49,959 nucleotides of DNA from Oscillospiraceae bacterium (GCA_031268405.1 JAIRXF010000018.1:1-49959), one strand, 5' to 3'; counted from the first letter of the stretch, positions 41,821 through 49,959 are shown. The notes: generated by a model from the sequence alone, not told the origin. Translations and numbers: made by a program.

Positions 41821-44058
41821 ATGAAATTAGGAGGTATACTAATAAATATAATTGTTGATGAGACTACTTATGAAGGTAGTGTGGAGAAGATAATTTATAA
41901 AAATAAAAACAATGATTATATGGTTTTGCTCCTTAAAACAGACAGTGAAGATATCACAGTTGTTGGAGTTATGCCTGGGGTGGGTGTTGCAGAAAATTTA
42001 AGAATACAAGGGAATTTTAGTAATCACCATACTTTTGGAAAACAATTTGTTGTTAAAAGTTTTAGCCGTTTTTTACCCCAAAATAACAAATCTATTTTGA
42101 AATATTTATCATCGGGAGTAATTAAGGGTATAGGGCCGTCTAGAGCTAAAGATATTGTTGAAGCCTTTGGAGAAGATTCTTTAAACGTAATCGAAAATCA
42201 TCCTGAGAAACTTAGCACTTTAAAGAGTATTACCCAAAAAAGTGCCGAAAAAATGTCAAATATTTTTAAAGAGAATTTTGGATTAAAAGAAGTTATAACT
42301 TATCTTTCTAAATTTGAGATTACGGCTCTCGAGGCCATTAGAGCTTTCAAAAAGTTTGGCAACAAAACGCTAGACATGATAAACGAAAATCCGTACGTTT
42401 TGTGTGGTGAGTCTATTTGTTTGGATTTTAATAGAATTGACAATATGTTTGTTTCTAAAAAAGATAGTTTTGATGGGTTATGTAGAGTTAGAGCCTTTAT
42501 TCTACATTTACTTTTATTAAATTCAAAATCTTGTGGGCATACTTGTTTGCCGAAAAACAAAATAATTGATGCTTGCCTTAGCATTATAAAGGAGGACAAT
42601 AAAACAACAAACAAAGCCCTGGGTGAGTTAATAGATGAATCTGCTATTCGTTGTTATTCGATGGGAGAGGTGGATTTTTTATATTTAAATGAAATATTTT
42701 GTTATGAAGAATATATATCCGAGAGAATCTCAATGATGCTAAAACTTCCGCCTCAAAGTATAGTCAATGTTGGTAATCTCATAGATGAAATAGAGAGCAA
42801 TCAAGGCATAAAATATGCTAAAAAACAAAAAGAAGCAATCAAATTAGCTCTAGAAAAAGGAATGTTAATTCTCACAGGTGGCCCGGGAACCGGTAAAACT
42901 ACTACTCTTAACGCGATAATAAAAATTTTAAATAAAATGGGAGAAAAAGTCGTTCTAACAGCCCCAACCGGTAGAGCGGCTCAAAGAATGTCTGAAGTGA
43001 CAAAAGCTAAAGCCAAAACAATTCACAGATTATTAGAGGCTGAACCAAACAAGGAGGGAAAGCGAAATTTTAGAAAAAATGAAAAAAATCTTATAAAATG
43101 TGATGCTGTGATAATAGATGAACTTTCTATGGTTGACGCTTTTATGTTCGATGGTTTGCTCAGGGCTTTGCCCATAAGTTGTAGATTGATTTTAGTTGGA
43201 GATGAAGGTCAGCTTCCTTCTGTTGGATGTGGGAATATTTTAGCAGATTTGATCAAATCAAAAAGAATCCCTGTGATTCATTTAAACGAAATATTTAGAC
43301 AATCGTCCAATAGTTTGATAGTCACAAATGCCCACAGAATTGTGAACGGAGATGAACTTTTGCTCAACGCCAGTAACAGAGATTTTTTCTTTTTAGACGT
43401 CTACAGTGCTCAAGATATAAAATCCACAATTATGGATCTTTTTACGAAAAGATTGCCAAAAACCTACAATTATCTTCCACTTTTGGATATACAAATTCTT
43501 TGCCCTGGCAGAAAGGGTGTTCTTGGAACTTTTGAGTTAAATAAGAGTTTACAGAACGTTGTTAATCCATCCGATGAAAATAAATCTGAGATTAAAATTG
43601 GAGATGTGTTGTTTCGAGAAGGCGATAAAGTTATGCAAACAAAAAATAATTACGATTTAACCTTTGATTGCTCCGGAAGTACTAGAAATGGTGTTTTTAA
43701 CGGCGATATTGGTATTTTAAAAAATATAGACAAAATGGCTCAGGTTGCCGACATAGAATTTGAGGGTTGTCTTGTTCGATATAACATGGATCAAATATTA
43801 GAAGTTTCGCTTGCTTACGCTACAACAGTTCATAAAAGTCAGGGTAGCGAATTTAGGGCAGTCATAATGCCGATGTTTCCTGGTCCCGAGCAACTTTATT
43901 ACAGAAAACTTTTGTATACCGCCATAACTAGGGCACGTTCTCTTTTAATTCTAGTTGGAAGAAAAAACGTCGCCTCGTCAATGATTCGAAATGATAGAAA
44001 AACAAGAAGATGTTCCGGACTTTATCATATGTTGAGTGATAATGTAAATATGTTTTAG
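41821..44058 (+). CDS. recD2: RecD2-type (RecD-like) 5'-3' DNA helicase
   Basis: A superfamily 1B helicase involved in replication-fork maintenance and repair, acting without RecBC. It has up to 745 residues. The N-terminal OB-like region and tandem helix-hairpin-helix repeats (IKGIGPSRAKDIVEAFG near 101) precede the helicase core: Walker A TGGPGTGKTTTLNA near 352-365, QTAP-type block APTGRAAQRM, DELSMVD (motif II) near 437, VGDEGQLPSVG, EIFRQSS, and near the end VHKSQGSEF and YTAITRARS. ATG 41821 is annotated but has no Shine-Dalgarno; a perfect AGGAGG (41829-41834) lies after it, 7 nt before an in-frame ATA (41842). Translation may start there. murE follows. Confidence 0.94.
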   Translation: MKLGGILINIIVDETTYEGSVEKIIYKNKNNDYMVLLLKTDSEDITVVGVMPGVGVAENLRIQGNFSNHHTFGKQFVVKSFSRFLPQNNKSILKYLSSGVIKGIGPSRAKDIVEAFGEDSLNVIENHPEKLSTLKSITQKSAEKMSNIFKENFGLKEVITYLSKFEITALEAIRAFKKFGNKTLDMINENPYVLCGESICLDFNRIDNMFVSKKDSFDGLCRVRAFILHLLLLNSKSCGHTCLPKNKIIDACLSIIKEDNKTTNKALGELIDESAIRCYSMGEVDFLYLNEIFCYEEYISERISMMLKLPPQSIVNVGNLIDEIESNQGIKYAKKQKEAIKLALEKGMLILTGGPGTGKTTTLNAIIKILNKMGEKVVLTAPTGRAAQRMSEVTKAKAKTIHRLLEAEPNKEGKRNFRKNEKNLIKCDAVIIDELSMVDAFMFDGLLRALPISCRLILVGDEGQLPSVGCGNILADLIKSKRIPVIHLNEIFRQSSNSLIVTNAHRIVNGDELLLNASNRDFFFLDVYSAQDIKSTIMDLFTKRLPKTYNYLPLLDIQILCPGRKGVLGTFELNKSLQNVVNPSDENKSEIKIGDVLFREGDKVMQTKNNYDLTFDCSGSTRNGVFNGDIGILKNIDKMAQVADIEFEGCLVRYNMDQILEVSLAYATTVHKSQGSEFRAVIMPMFPGPEQLYYRKLLYTAITRARSLLILVGRKNVASSMIRNDRKTRRCSGLYHMLSDNVNMF

Positions 44059-44131
44059 CGAAGAGAGTTTATTTTTGCAGCGAATTTATTTTAATCGCTT
44101 TGTATTTTTAAAAACGAAGAAGAGGTGTATT

Positions 44132-45619
44132 TTGCAACTTAAAAATCTGTTATTAAAGGTAGAGGTACTTTCTTTTTGTGGCAATCCGAACATTGAAATT
44201 TCAGATATTGTTTATGATTCGCGAAGAGCTTTTGCAGGATGTGTTTTTGTATGTTTAAAGGGCAACAGCGAAGATGGACATGATTTCGCAAAAGATGCGG
44301 TAAAAAAGGGTGCCGTAGCAGTGGTTGCTTCTGAAAAATTAGATTTAGAAGATATTGTGGTGGTATACGTAGAAAATACGCGAAAATCATTAGCTATTAT
44401 GTCTGCTGCTTTTTTTTCTTATCCGGCATTAGAATTGTTAACTATTGCGATTACTGGTACCAAAGGCAAAACCACTTGTGCTTTTATGATGCAATCAATA
44501 TTAAAATTTAGCTCCATTAGAGCCGCCACCATAGGAACCGTGGGAGTGGTTTTTGATGATGAAATAATAAAACTCAACAACACCACTCCCGAATCTTACG
44601 ATGTACAAAAGTATCTTCGCGCGATGGTTGATAGAGGGTACGAATGTGCTATTATAGAAGTTTCATCTTTAGGTTTAAAGTGGCACAGAGTAGAGGGTAT
44701 ATTTTTTGATTACGGTTTGTTTACCAATTTTTCTTCCGATCATATAGGTGAAAATGAACACAAAAATCTTCGAGAATATTTGGAGTGTAAATCAATGCTT
44801 TTTAGGCAGTGTCGAAAGGGGATTTTAAATTTAGATGATGAAAATTTTAATGAAATTTTAAAGGATCATACTTGTGAAATTGTAACTTTTGGTTTCACAA
44901 AGGGTGTGGATTTTTTAGCTTCTAATTCTCATCTTCTTTCTAAAAGTGAATCTTTGGGGGTAAGGTTTAATTTGTCTGGAGAGAGAAATCTTGTTGTAGA
45001 TGTATCTGTTCCGGGCAAATTTAGTGTCTACAATGCTTTAGCTTCCATAGCCGTTTGTTGTCAGTTAAAAAACAGGATTCCCGACAAAGCAATTATTTTG
45101 GGGCTTGATAAGATCAAAATTAGAGGCAGAGTCGAAGTAGTTAAGACGCCATTTGATTATATTTTAATGATTGATTTTGCCCACAATGCAATTAGTATGA
45201 AAAGTATTTTAACCACACTCAGAGAGTATAAGCCAAGCCGTTTGATAGTCCTATTTGGTTCGGGGGGTGAACGTTCTAAGGTTCGTCGTCTCGAGATGGG
45301 TGAAATGGCAGGAAAATTTGCCGATTTTTCTATTTTAACCTCAGATAATCCAAGAAGTGAAAACGAACTAGATATAATAGACGATATACGTAAAAGTATG
45401 GACAAAACAGGCGGAAATTATGTTGTATTTCCCAACAGAGTAGATGCCATTAATCATTGCGTGAGAATTGCCAAACGAGGGGATATAATAGTGCTCGCCG
45501 GAAAAGGACACGAAGATTATCAATACACAAAAAACGGAAAAGAGCATTTTGATGAACGTGAAATTGTTGCTGCTGCTCTTAAGCGAGTAATTAATTGCAC
45601 TAGCCAAAATGATGCGTAG
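44132..45619 (+). CDS. murE: UDP-MurNAc-L-alanyl-D-glutamate--meso-diaminopimelate ligase MurE
   Basis: MurE adds the third residue of the peptidoglycan stem peptide. It has about 495 residues. The N-terminal Mur domain contains SDIVYDSRRAFAGCVFVCLKG; the ATP-binding ITGTKGKTTCAF is at about 107-118, followed by the CKSMLFR segment with the lysine that is carbamylated in this family. The C-terminal TSDNPRSE near 403-410 carries DNPR, the residues known to select meso-diaminopimelate rather than lysine. TTG 44132 follows AGAGGTG; the longer frame from 44075 has no conserved residues. It has been displaced from the mra cluster and lies 73 nt after recD2. Confidence 0.95.
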   Translation: MQLKNLLLKVEVLSFCGNPNIEISDIVYDSRRAFAGCVFVCLKGNSEDGHDFAKDAVKKGAVAVVASEKLDLEDIVVVYVENTRKSLAIMSAAFFSYPALELLTIAITGTKGKTTCAFMMQSILKFSSIRAATIGTVGVVFDDEIIKLNNTTPESYDVQKYLRAMVDRGYECAIIEVSSLGLKWHRVEGIFFDYGLFTNFSSDHIGENEHKNLREYLECKSMLFRQCRKGILNLDDENFNEILKDHTCEIVTFGFTKGVDFLASNSHLLSKSESLGVRFNLSGERNLVVDVSVPGKFSVYNALASIAVCCQLKNRIPDKAIILGLDKIKIRGRVEVVKTPFDYILMIDFAHNAISMKSILTTLREYKPSRLIVLFGSGGERSKVRRLEMGEMAGKFADFSILTSDNPRSENELDIIDDIRKSMDKTGGNYVVFPNRVDAINHCVRIAKRGDIIVLAGKGHEDYQYTKNGKEHFDEREIVAAALKRVINCTSQNDA

Positions 45620-45649
45620 CCGAGTAAATAGTTCGCCGTTGAGTTGGAC

Positions 45650-45678
45650 TTGACGTTTTTATGGTAGTGATGTACAAT
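45650..45678 (+). promoter_or_regulatory. Probable sigma-A promoter for ireB
   Basis: TTGACG (45650-45655) and TACAAT (45673-45678) are separated by 17 nt; the leader is about 28 nt and contains AAAAGGGGGAG before the ATG. Confidence 0.7.
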
Positions 45679-45711
45679 AAACTTAGATGTTCTAAAAGGG
45701 GGAGTTAGATT

Positions 45712-45966
45712 ATGTTAGATAAAACCATTGTTTTTTCTTTAGAGAATAGTTTGAGCGATGAGATTAAAAAAAATCTTTCTAAAATCTACAGCGCCTTGAA
45801 AGAAAAGGGCTATGATCCTATTAACCAGATAGTTGGATACATACTTTCTGAAGATCCCACTTATATAACTACGCATAAAAACGCAAGAAGTTTAATAAGA
45901 AAGATTGACAGAGATGAATTGTTGCGATTGGTCCTTAAGTCTTTTTTAGAACCAAAAAAGAAGTAG
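45712..45966 (+). CDS. ireB: IreB family regulatory protein (UPF0297)
   Basis: An 84-residue protein of the IreB family. In Enterococcus IreB is phosphorylated by the PASTA kinase IreK and restrains cephalosporin resistance; its exact molecular role is unknown. The family pattern is clear: [39 protein letters not shown], then [14 protein letters not shown]. The threonine at residue 5 is near the N-terminus, where the Enterococcus phosphosites lie. In Firmicutes it is normally followed by ruvX (yqgF) and a UPF0473 gene. Both are missing here, and uppP follows instead. Confidence 0.94.
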   Translation: MLDKTIVFSLENSLSDEIKKNLSKIYSALKEKGYDPINQIVGYILSEDPTYITTHKNARSLIRKIDRDELLRLVLKSFLEPKKK

Positions 45967-46154
45967 ATTTTTAAGAGAGAGGGGAGGATTTTTATTTATT
46001 TTCTGAAAAATTTTATTTAAATTTTTTGGGAATTTTATTTCTTTAGGGGCATAAATTGATAATAATTTTAAAAATGTATTTTTGTTTAAATTAAAAATTG
46101 AAGTTCAAAATTGTTTTAAATAAAATCCCAGCGACTGATTTTAAGGAGATTTTG

Positions 46155-46973
46155 ATGTACTTTGCAGAAATAATAAAAGCAGCGTTTGTTGGAATTGTTC
46201 AAGGTGTAACTGAGTGGCTTCCCATTAGTAGTACGGGGCACATGATAATAGTGAATAATTTTATCAATCTTGAAGTTTCCAAAAACTTTATGAATATATT
46301 TCTGGTAATAATACAACTTGGCTCGATTTTAGCGGTGATTACGCTTTATTTTAGAAAGTTAAATCCCCTTGATTCTCGAAAAAGCTTTAAGGAAAAACAA
46401 GAAACGATGAGCCTTTGGTATAAAATTGCAGTTGCTTCTTTACCGGCGGCGGTTTTTGGTTTTTTGCTTGACGAAACAATAAACGAGTTATTTTTTAATA
46501 AAATAACAGTTTCTTTAGCTTTGATTTTGTATGGAGTATTATTTATACTAATAGAAACACAGCAGTCGGTTTGTATTACTAAAAACTTAAATCAATTAAG
46601 CTATAGAACAGCTTTACTGATAGGTTTTTTTCAAGTTCTTGCATTAATTCCAGGAACATCTCGTTCTGGGTCCACCGTAATTGGTGCAATTATTTTAGGC
46701 ACGTCTAGGTGTGTTGCCGCTGAGTTTTCATTTTTTTTAGCAATTCCGGTTATGTTTGGTGCGAGCGTTTTGAAACTGGCAAAACATGGTTTAAATTTTA
46801 GTTTTGAAGAAATAAGTATACTTTTTGTAGGGTCACTGATGGCTTATGTGATTTCTATTTTCTCCATAAAATTTTTGCTTAATTATGTCAAAAACCATTC
46901 TTTTAAAGCTTTTGGGGTTTACAGGATAATTCTTGGAATTGTTGTTTTAGCAACGCTGTTATTTAATTTTTAA
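46155..46973 (+). CDS. uppP: Undecaprenyl-diphosphatase UppP (BacA)
   Basis: A membrane phosphatase that turns undecaprenyl diphosphate back to the monophosphate carrier for a new peptidoglycan cycle; overproduction confers bacitracin resistance in other bacteria. The 272-residue protein has about eight helices. The two signature motifs are GVTEWLPISSTGHM near 17-30 and PGTSRSGSTVIGAIILG near 175-191. ATG 46155 is chosen since AAGGAG precedes it by 7 nt; the frame is open back to 46098. A 188-nt gap separates it from ireB. Confidence 0.95.
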   Translation: MYFAEIIKAAFVGIVQGVTEWLPISSTGHMIIVNNFINLEVSKNFMNIFLVIIQLGSILAVITLYFRKLNPLDSRKSFKEKQETMSLWYKIAVASLPAAVFGFLLDETINELFFNKITVSLALILYGVLFILIETQQSVCITKNLNQLSYRTALLIGFFQVLALIPGTSRSGSTVIGAIILGTSRCVAAEFSFFLAIPVMFGASVLKLAKHGLNFSFEEISILFVGSLMAYVISIFSIKFLLNYVKNHSFKAFGVYRIILGIVVLATLLFNF

Positions 46974-47074
46974 TAATACGTTAGATGTATTTGATTGTTT
47001 TAGATGAGCTGAACGGTTTAAAATATTTTACAACAACATTTTAATAGTAATTGATTATTGTGGAGGGGGTAGTT

Positions 47075-47767
47075 GTGGAGTATTCTGCTGAAGTTTCTAG
47101 AATGTGTAAAGTTGCCAGAGGAGTAAGCCACGGGCCGTCTCCTATTCCTCAAGAAGGAAAGTGGGTCAAATGTTTTGACGTAAAAAATATATGTGGTTTA
47201 TCCCATGGTGTGGGGTGGTGCGCGCCACAACAAGGTGCTTGCAAGTTAACATTGAATGTTAAAAATGGTACCATAGAAGAAGTATTAATAGAAACTGTGG
47301 GATGTTCTGGTATGACGCATTCTGCCGCAATGGCAGCTGAAATTTTATCGGGAAAAACAATGTTGGAAGCACTGAATACAGATCTGGTATGCGATGCTAT
47401 AAATGTTGCTATGAGAGAGATTTTTAATCAATTTATTTATGGTAGAACTCAGACTGCTTTTTCTGTTGATGGATTATCAATTGGTGGTGGTTTGCAAGAT
47501 TTAGGAGAGAATTTATGTTCGCAGGTTGGAACTATGTACAGCACTAAAGAAAAGGGTGTTCGTTTCCTAGAAATGACTGAAGGATATGTGCTTTCTCTTG
47601 CTCTTGATGAGAACGGCGAGGTTATTGGTTATGAATTTTTAAAAACTCCACACATGATAGATGCGATAAAAAATGGTGTTGATCCCGCAAAGGCATATAG
47701 TCAAAGCATTGGCAAATATGGCCGATACGATGAGGGTGTTAAATTTATTGATCCAAGAAAAGAATAA
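47075..47767 (+). CDS. NifU/IscU-like iron-sulfur scaffold domain protein, partner of GGGtGRT protein
   Basis: A 230-residue protein whose middle and C-terminal parts contain an IscU/NifU N-terminal-like fold: ACKLTLNVKNGTIEEVLIETVGCSGMTHSAAMAAEIL and further downstream DLVCDAINVAMREI. Several cysteines are present but not in the exact three-cysteine pattern of IscU, which is encoded separately at 23474-23908. In many anaerobic Firmicutes and Bacteroidota a protein of this kind sits directly before the GGGtGRT gene, as here (from memory). GTG 47075 follows GGAGGGGG by 5 nt; TTG 47051 is an alternative. Its biochemical role is not known. Confidence 0.85.
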   Translation: MEYSAEVSRMCKVARGVSHGPSPIPQEGKWVKCFDVKNICGLSHGVGWCAPQQGACKLTLNVKNGTIEEVLIETVGCSGMTHSAAMAAEILSGKTMLEALNTDLVCDAINVAMREIFNQFIYGRTQTAFSVDGLSIGGGLQDLGENLCSQVGTMYSTKEKGVRFLEMTEGYVLSLALDENGEVIGYEFLKTPHMIDAIKNGVDPAKAYSQSIGKYGRYDEGVKFIDPRKE

Positions 47768-47848
47768 AATATCGGTTATTACGAGCTATTGGATGACGGG
47801 ATTTTGAATAAATTGCTCTAGCGATTGAAAAAGAAAGGGGAATTTGTT

Positions 47849-48868
47849 GTGTTTGATGTCGAGTTCGAAAATAAAAATCAAAGATTAGAAAAGATAAATA
47901 TTTGTCTCGAGAAGAACAACATAAAAGATCTGCTTCATGCCAAAAAGATGTGCGAAAATAATAATATTGACGTCGAGAATATTGTAAAAAGTATACAATC
48001 GGGAGTTTTTAGAGATGCTATTTGGGCTTATTTTTTGGGAGTTGCTGTAGCGATTCAAAACAAGTCTGAATCCGCGTCCGATGCAGCAAAAGCTATTGGA
48101 ATTGGATTGCAAGCATTTTGCACAGAGGGGTCTGTTGCCGAACAAAGAAAAGTAGGGATTGGCCATGGAAATCTTGCAGCGATGCTACTTAGAAATAACA
48201 CCAAGTGTTTTGCATTTTTGGCGGGACATGAGTCGTTTGCAGCCGCTCAAGGGGCCATTTCTATAGTTAAGTTTGCAAACAGAGCGCGTAAAGATCCACT
48301 TAAAGTTATTTTGAATGGTTTGGGCAAAGACGCCGCTTACATAATTTCAAGAATTAACGGTTTTTCTTATGTAAGAACAAAATATGATTATTTTTCAGAT
48401 GAAATAGTTATTTTAAAAAATTATTCATTTTCAAATAACGAAAGAGCAAAGATACGTTGTTTTGGTGCTGACGATTTTCAAGAGGGTGTAGCTATTATGA
48501 AACATGAAAATGTTGATGTATCTATAACGGGAAATTCAACGAATCCAACTAGATTTCAGCACATTGTGGCAGGAATTTACAAAAAATGGGCCAATAACAA
48601 CAATAAAATGTATTTTTCTGTGGCTTCTGGCGGGGGAACGGGTCGTACTTTGCATCCTGACAACGTAGCTGCTGGTCCAGCTTCATATGGTTTAACCGAT
48701 TCCATGGGAAGAATGCACGCGGATGCCCAATTTGCCGGGTCTTCGTCTGTTCCAGCTCATGTTGAGATGATGGGATTTGTGGGCATGGGCAATAATCCAA
48801 TGGTTGGAGCAACTGTTGCGTGTGCAGTGAAGATTTTTGAAGTTTTGCGGGAGAAAGTTCATATTTGA
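47849..48868 (+). CDS. GGGtGRT family protein, function unknown
   Basis: A 339-residue soluble protein of the family named after its invariant GGGTGRT motif, here at SVASGGGTGRTLHPDNVAAGP near residue 263. Other conserved segments include GIGLQAFCTEGSVAEQRKVGIGHGNLAAMLLR near 90-120, FLAGHESFAAAQGAI and VILNGLGKDAAYIISRINGF. The pattern suggests an enzyme or cofactor-binding protein, but no activity has been assigned. GTG 47849 lies 8 nt after AAAGGGG; TTG 47825 would add eight residues. It is 81 nt downstream of its usual NifU-like partner and the two are likely cotranscribed. Its survival in a reduced genome implies it matters. Confidence 0.92.
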   Translation: MFDVEFENKNQRLEKINICLEKNNIKDLLHAKKMCENNNIDVENIVKSIQSGVFRDAIWAYFLGVAVAIQNKSESASDAAKAIGIGLQAFCTEGSVAEQRKVGIGHGNLAAMLLRNNTKCFAFLAGHESFAAAQGAISIVKFANRARKDPLKVILNGLGKDAAYIISRINGFSYVRTKYDYFSDEIVILKNYSFSNNERAKIRCFGADDFQEGVAIMKHENVDVSITGNSTNPTRFQHIVAGIYKKWANNNNKMYFSVASGGGTGRTLHPDNVAAGPASYGLTDSMGRMHADAQFAGSSSVPAHVEMMGFVGMGNNPMVGATVACAVKIFEVLREKVHI

Positions 48869-49168
48869 CTTTTGACTTAATAATTTTTGTAAATTTCTAA
48901 TAAAGTGCTTTATATTTTGGGTGTCTCGTTTTATTTATCGCAAAAAATATTTTAACATCTGTGTACAGACTCAATAACGTTTGTTTTGCTTGAAGTTATG
49001 TTTATTTTTGTAATTGCTTTAATTTAACGAGTTTAATATTTATAATTTGCAAAATTAAGTATTGCTGAATAACAATCAATCTTGCTTAAATTTAACTACA
49101 GTAATTTTTTTAACATTTCTAAGATACTTTTAAAATTTATCATCGCCGATTAAAAGTGTATATTTATC
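48869..49168. other. AT-rich spacer, nothing recognised
   Basis: 300 nt with stops in all frames after the GGGtGRT gene. No tRNA, promoter with proper spacing or stem-loop terminator was found. Confidence 0.4.
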
Positions 49169-49231
49169 TTGGAATTTACAAAGAATATAGCATTGGACGG
49201 ATTTGTAAAGCTTGTTTTTGAAAGAAGAGAA

Positions 49232-49687
49232 ATGATGAAGAATGATGTAAAATTATTTCAAGAAGCTATGGAAAGAGATTCGAAATTAAAAGAAGAAGTT
49301 AAAAAACTTAGAAGTAAATACGATAAAGATATTTTAAATTCCATGGAAACTTATACTTTTTTAACAGAAGATCTGTTGCCGTTTGCACGGGCTAAGGGTT
49401 ACAATTTCAGCATAAATGATTATTTGCAATATGAATTAGAAATAGAACGAAGAAATTCGGGAAATAATGATTTAAAAAATATATATGGAGGGGTTAAAGT
49501 ACCTTCGGGGGAAAAATTTGCAATTTGCGGCGCCATGGAAATTACGTCGATGTTGGATTCAGATAAAGCCGGTTTCAAGATAACGTCAAATCGAGAAGAA
49601 AAAAAGAAAAATTTCTTCCAAACGCCAGATAAAAACAATTACTTCAAAAGCGATGATTCAAATGACGATTCATTGAGAAGTTGGTAG
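49232..49687 (+). CDS. Orphan protein with a Nif11-like N-terminal domain and a Gly-Gly motif
   Basis: A 151-residue protein with no sure family match. Its first ~70 residues, with KLFQEAMERDSKLKEEVKKL, then LTEDLLPFARAKGYNFSINDYLQ, resemble the Nif11-like leader domain (helical, residues like FxxxxxxDxxLxxxL, then AxxxGYxFSxxxYL). It is followed by a Gly-Gly at KNIYGG and a tail of about 65 residues rich in Lys, Asn, Asp and Ser with a single Cys. Nif11 domains precede the GG or GA cleavage site in some modified peptides. No maturase or peptidase-containing transporter is nearby. ATG 49232 or 49235 fits a Nif11 start, but the Shine-Dalgarno is weak; TTG 49169 would add 21 residues. The assignment is tentative. 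Confidence 0.5.
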   Translation: MMKNDVKLFQEAMERDSKLKEEVKKLRSKYDKDILNSMETYTFLTEDLLPFARAKGYNFSINDYLQYELEIERRNSGNNDLKNIYGGVKVPSGEKFAICGAMEITSMLDSDKAGFKITSNREEKKKNFFQTPDKNNYFKSDDSNDDSLRSW

Positions 49688-49714
49688 TGATGCGTGAGTT
49701 GTATGGTTTTAGGG

Positions 49715-49807
49715 AGCCCCAGAACACAAAAGAGCGATAAATGACCAATCGATGCAACGCTTAAGCTGTGATGTTTAGAGTTTTATCTTTTGTGTGTTCG
49801 TGGGGTT
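49715..49807. repeat. Imperfect inverted repeat, possible large stem-loop
   Basis: Arms at 49715-49741 (beginning AGCCCCAGAACACAAAAGA) and 49780-49807 (ending TCTTTTGTGTGTTCGTGGGG) are complementary with small bulges, enclosing a loop of about 38 nt. There is no U-run directly after it, so it is not a standard terminator. It lacks the conserved loop of SRP RNA. It may be a small RNA, a transposable-element remnant or a mere palindrome. The remainder of the right end to 49959 contains no gene. Confidence 0.45.
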
Positions 49808-49959
49808 GTGCATAAAATAAAAAATAATTTACAAAAATTAAACAATATGAGCCCCAAGGTTTATTATATAAGAAGACGTACATAAATGCGCAATTTATTT
49901 GTGATAATATTTTTTAAAGACGAAATTATAAAGAGAGTTAACAAAGAAAACAGCGCGCC

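Noticed and set aside
49715..49807. SRP RNA, 6S RNA or tmRNA as an identity for the right-end hairpin
   Set aside because: The conserved SRP loop (GGAAGCAGC type) and tmRNA acceptor features are absent, and the length is wrong for 6S RNA.
1..49959. CRISPR arrays, insertion sequences, prophage or attachment sites
   Set aside because: No regularly spaced repeats, transposase or integrase genes, or target-site duplications were seen.

Overview
The window is AT-rich DNA from a Gram-positive, spore-lineage (Clostridia-type) bacterium with a reduced genome. PolC, sigma-K, GPR protease, SpoIIP, IreB, a PASTA-domain penicillin-binding protein and a classic mra cluster mark the lineage. A Tlc-type nucleotide (ATP/ADP) translocase at the left end is a hallmark of energy parasites living inside eukaryotic cells. 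The combination recalls the clostridial endosymbionts of termite-gut protists (the Improbicoccus-like clade of Oscillospiraceae, from memory). That placement is inference and needs a phylogeny.

Layout. 1-5 kb: tlc, uvrC, rsmD and a small helical protein. 5-6.8 kb: tyrS and tRNA-Ser(GCU). 7-13.9 kb (minus strand): a shortened division/cell-wall cluster read mraZ-rsmH-ftsL-PBP-mraY-ftsW, behind a promoter with three MraZ boxes. 14.2-19.1 kb: ferredoxin, rsmI (apparently with an AUC start) and a PolC that lacks its exonuclease domain. 19.2-23.3 kb: AI-2E-family permease, a two-component system, and sigK followed by a decayed tandem copy of its 3' end. 23.4-28.5 kb (minus): an IscU/NifU scaffold, then a four-gene operon of a flippase-like membrane protein, two related GT2 glycosyltransferases and gpsA. 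28.6-33.8 kb: rpsB-tsf-pyrH-frr-uppS-cdsA in the usual Firmicutes order. 34.1-38.7 kb: ybeY, a Sua5-type gene, gpr, spoIIP and a small membrane protein. 38.7-41.7 kb (minus): rodA-rplI-ychF, divergent from recD2-murE. 45.6-49.9 kb: ireB, uppP, a NifU-like/GGGtGRT pair, and an orphan protein with a Nif11-like N-terminus.

The genes form a coherent core: lipid-II supply and recycling (uppS, uppP, mraY, murE), septal and lateral wall synthesis (two SEDS proteins, one PBP), translation factors and rRNA modification, DNA replication and repair, and remnants or all of a sporulation programme. Many genes start at TTG or GTG after a clear Shine-Dalgarno. Twelve sigma-A-type promoters with 17-18 nt spacers could be read by eye, and six of them share the -10 hexamer TACAAT. 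No insertion sequence, prophage, CRISPR array or convincing intrinsic terminator was seen.
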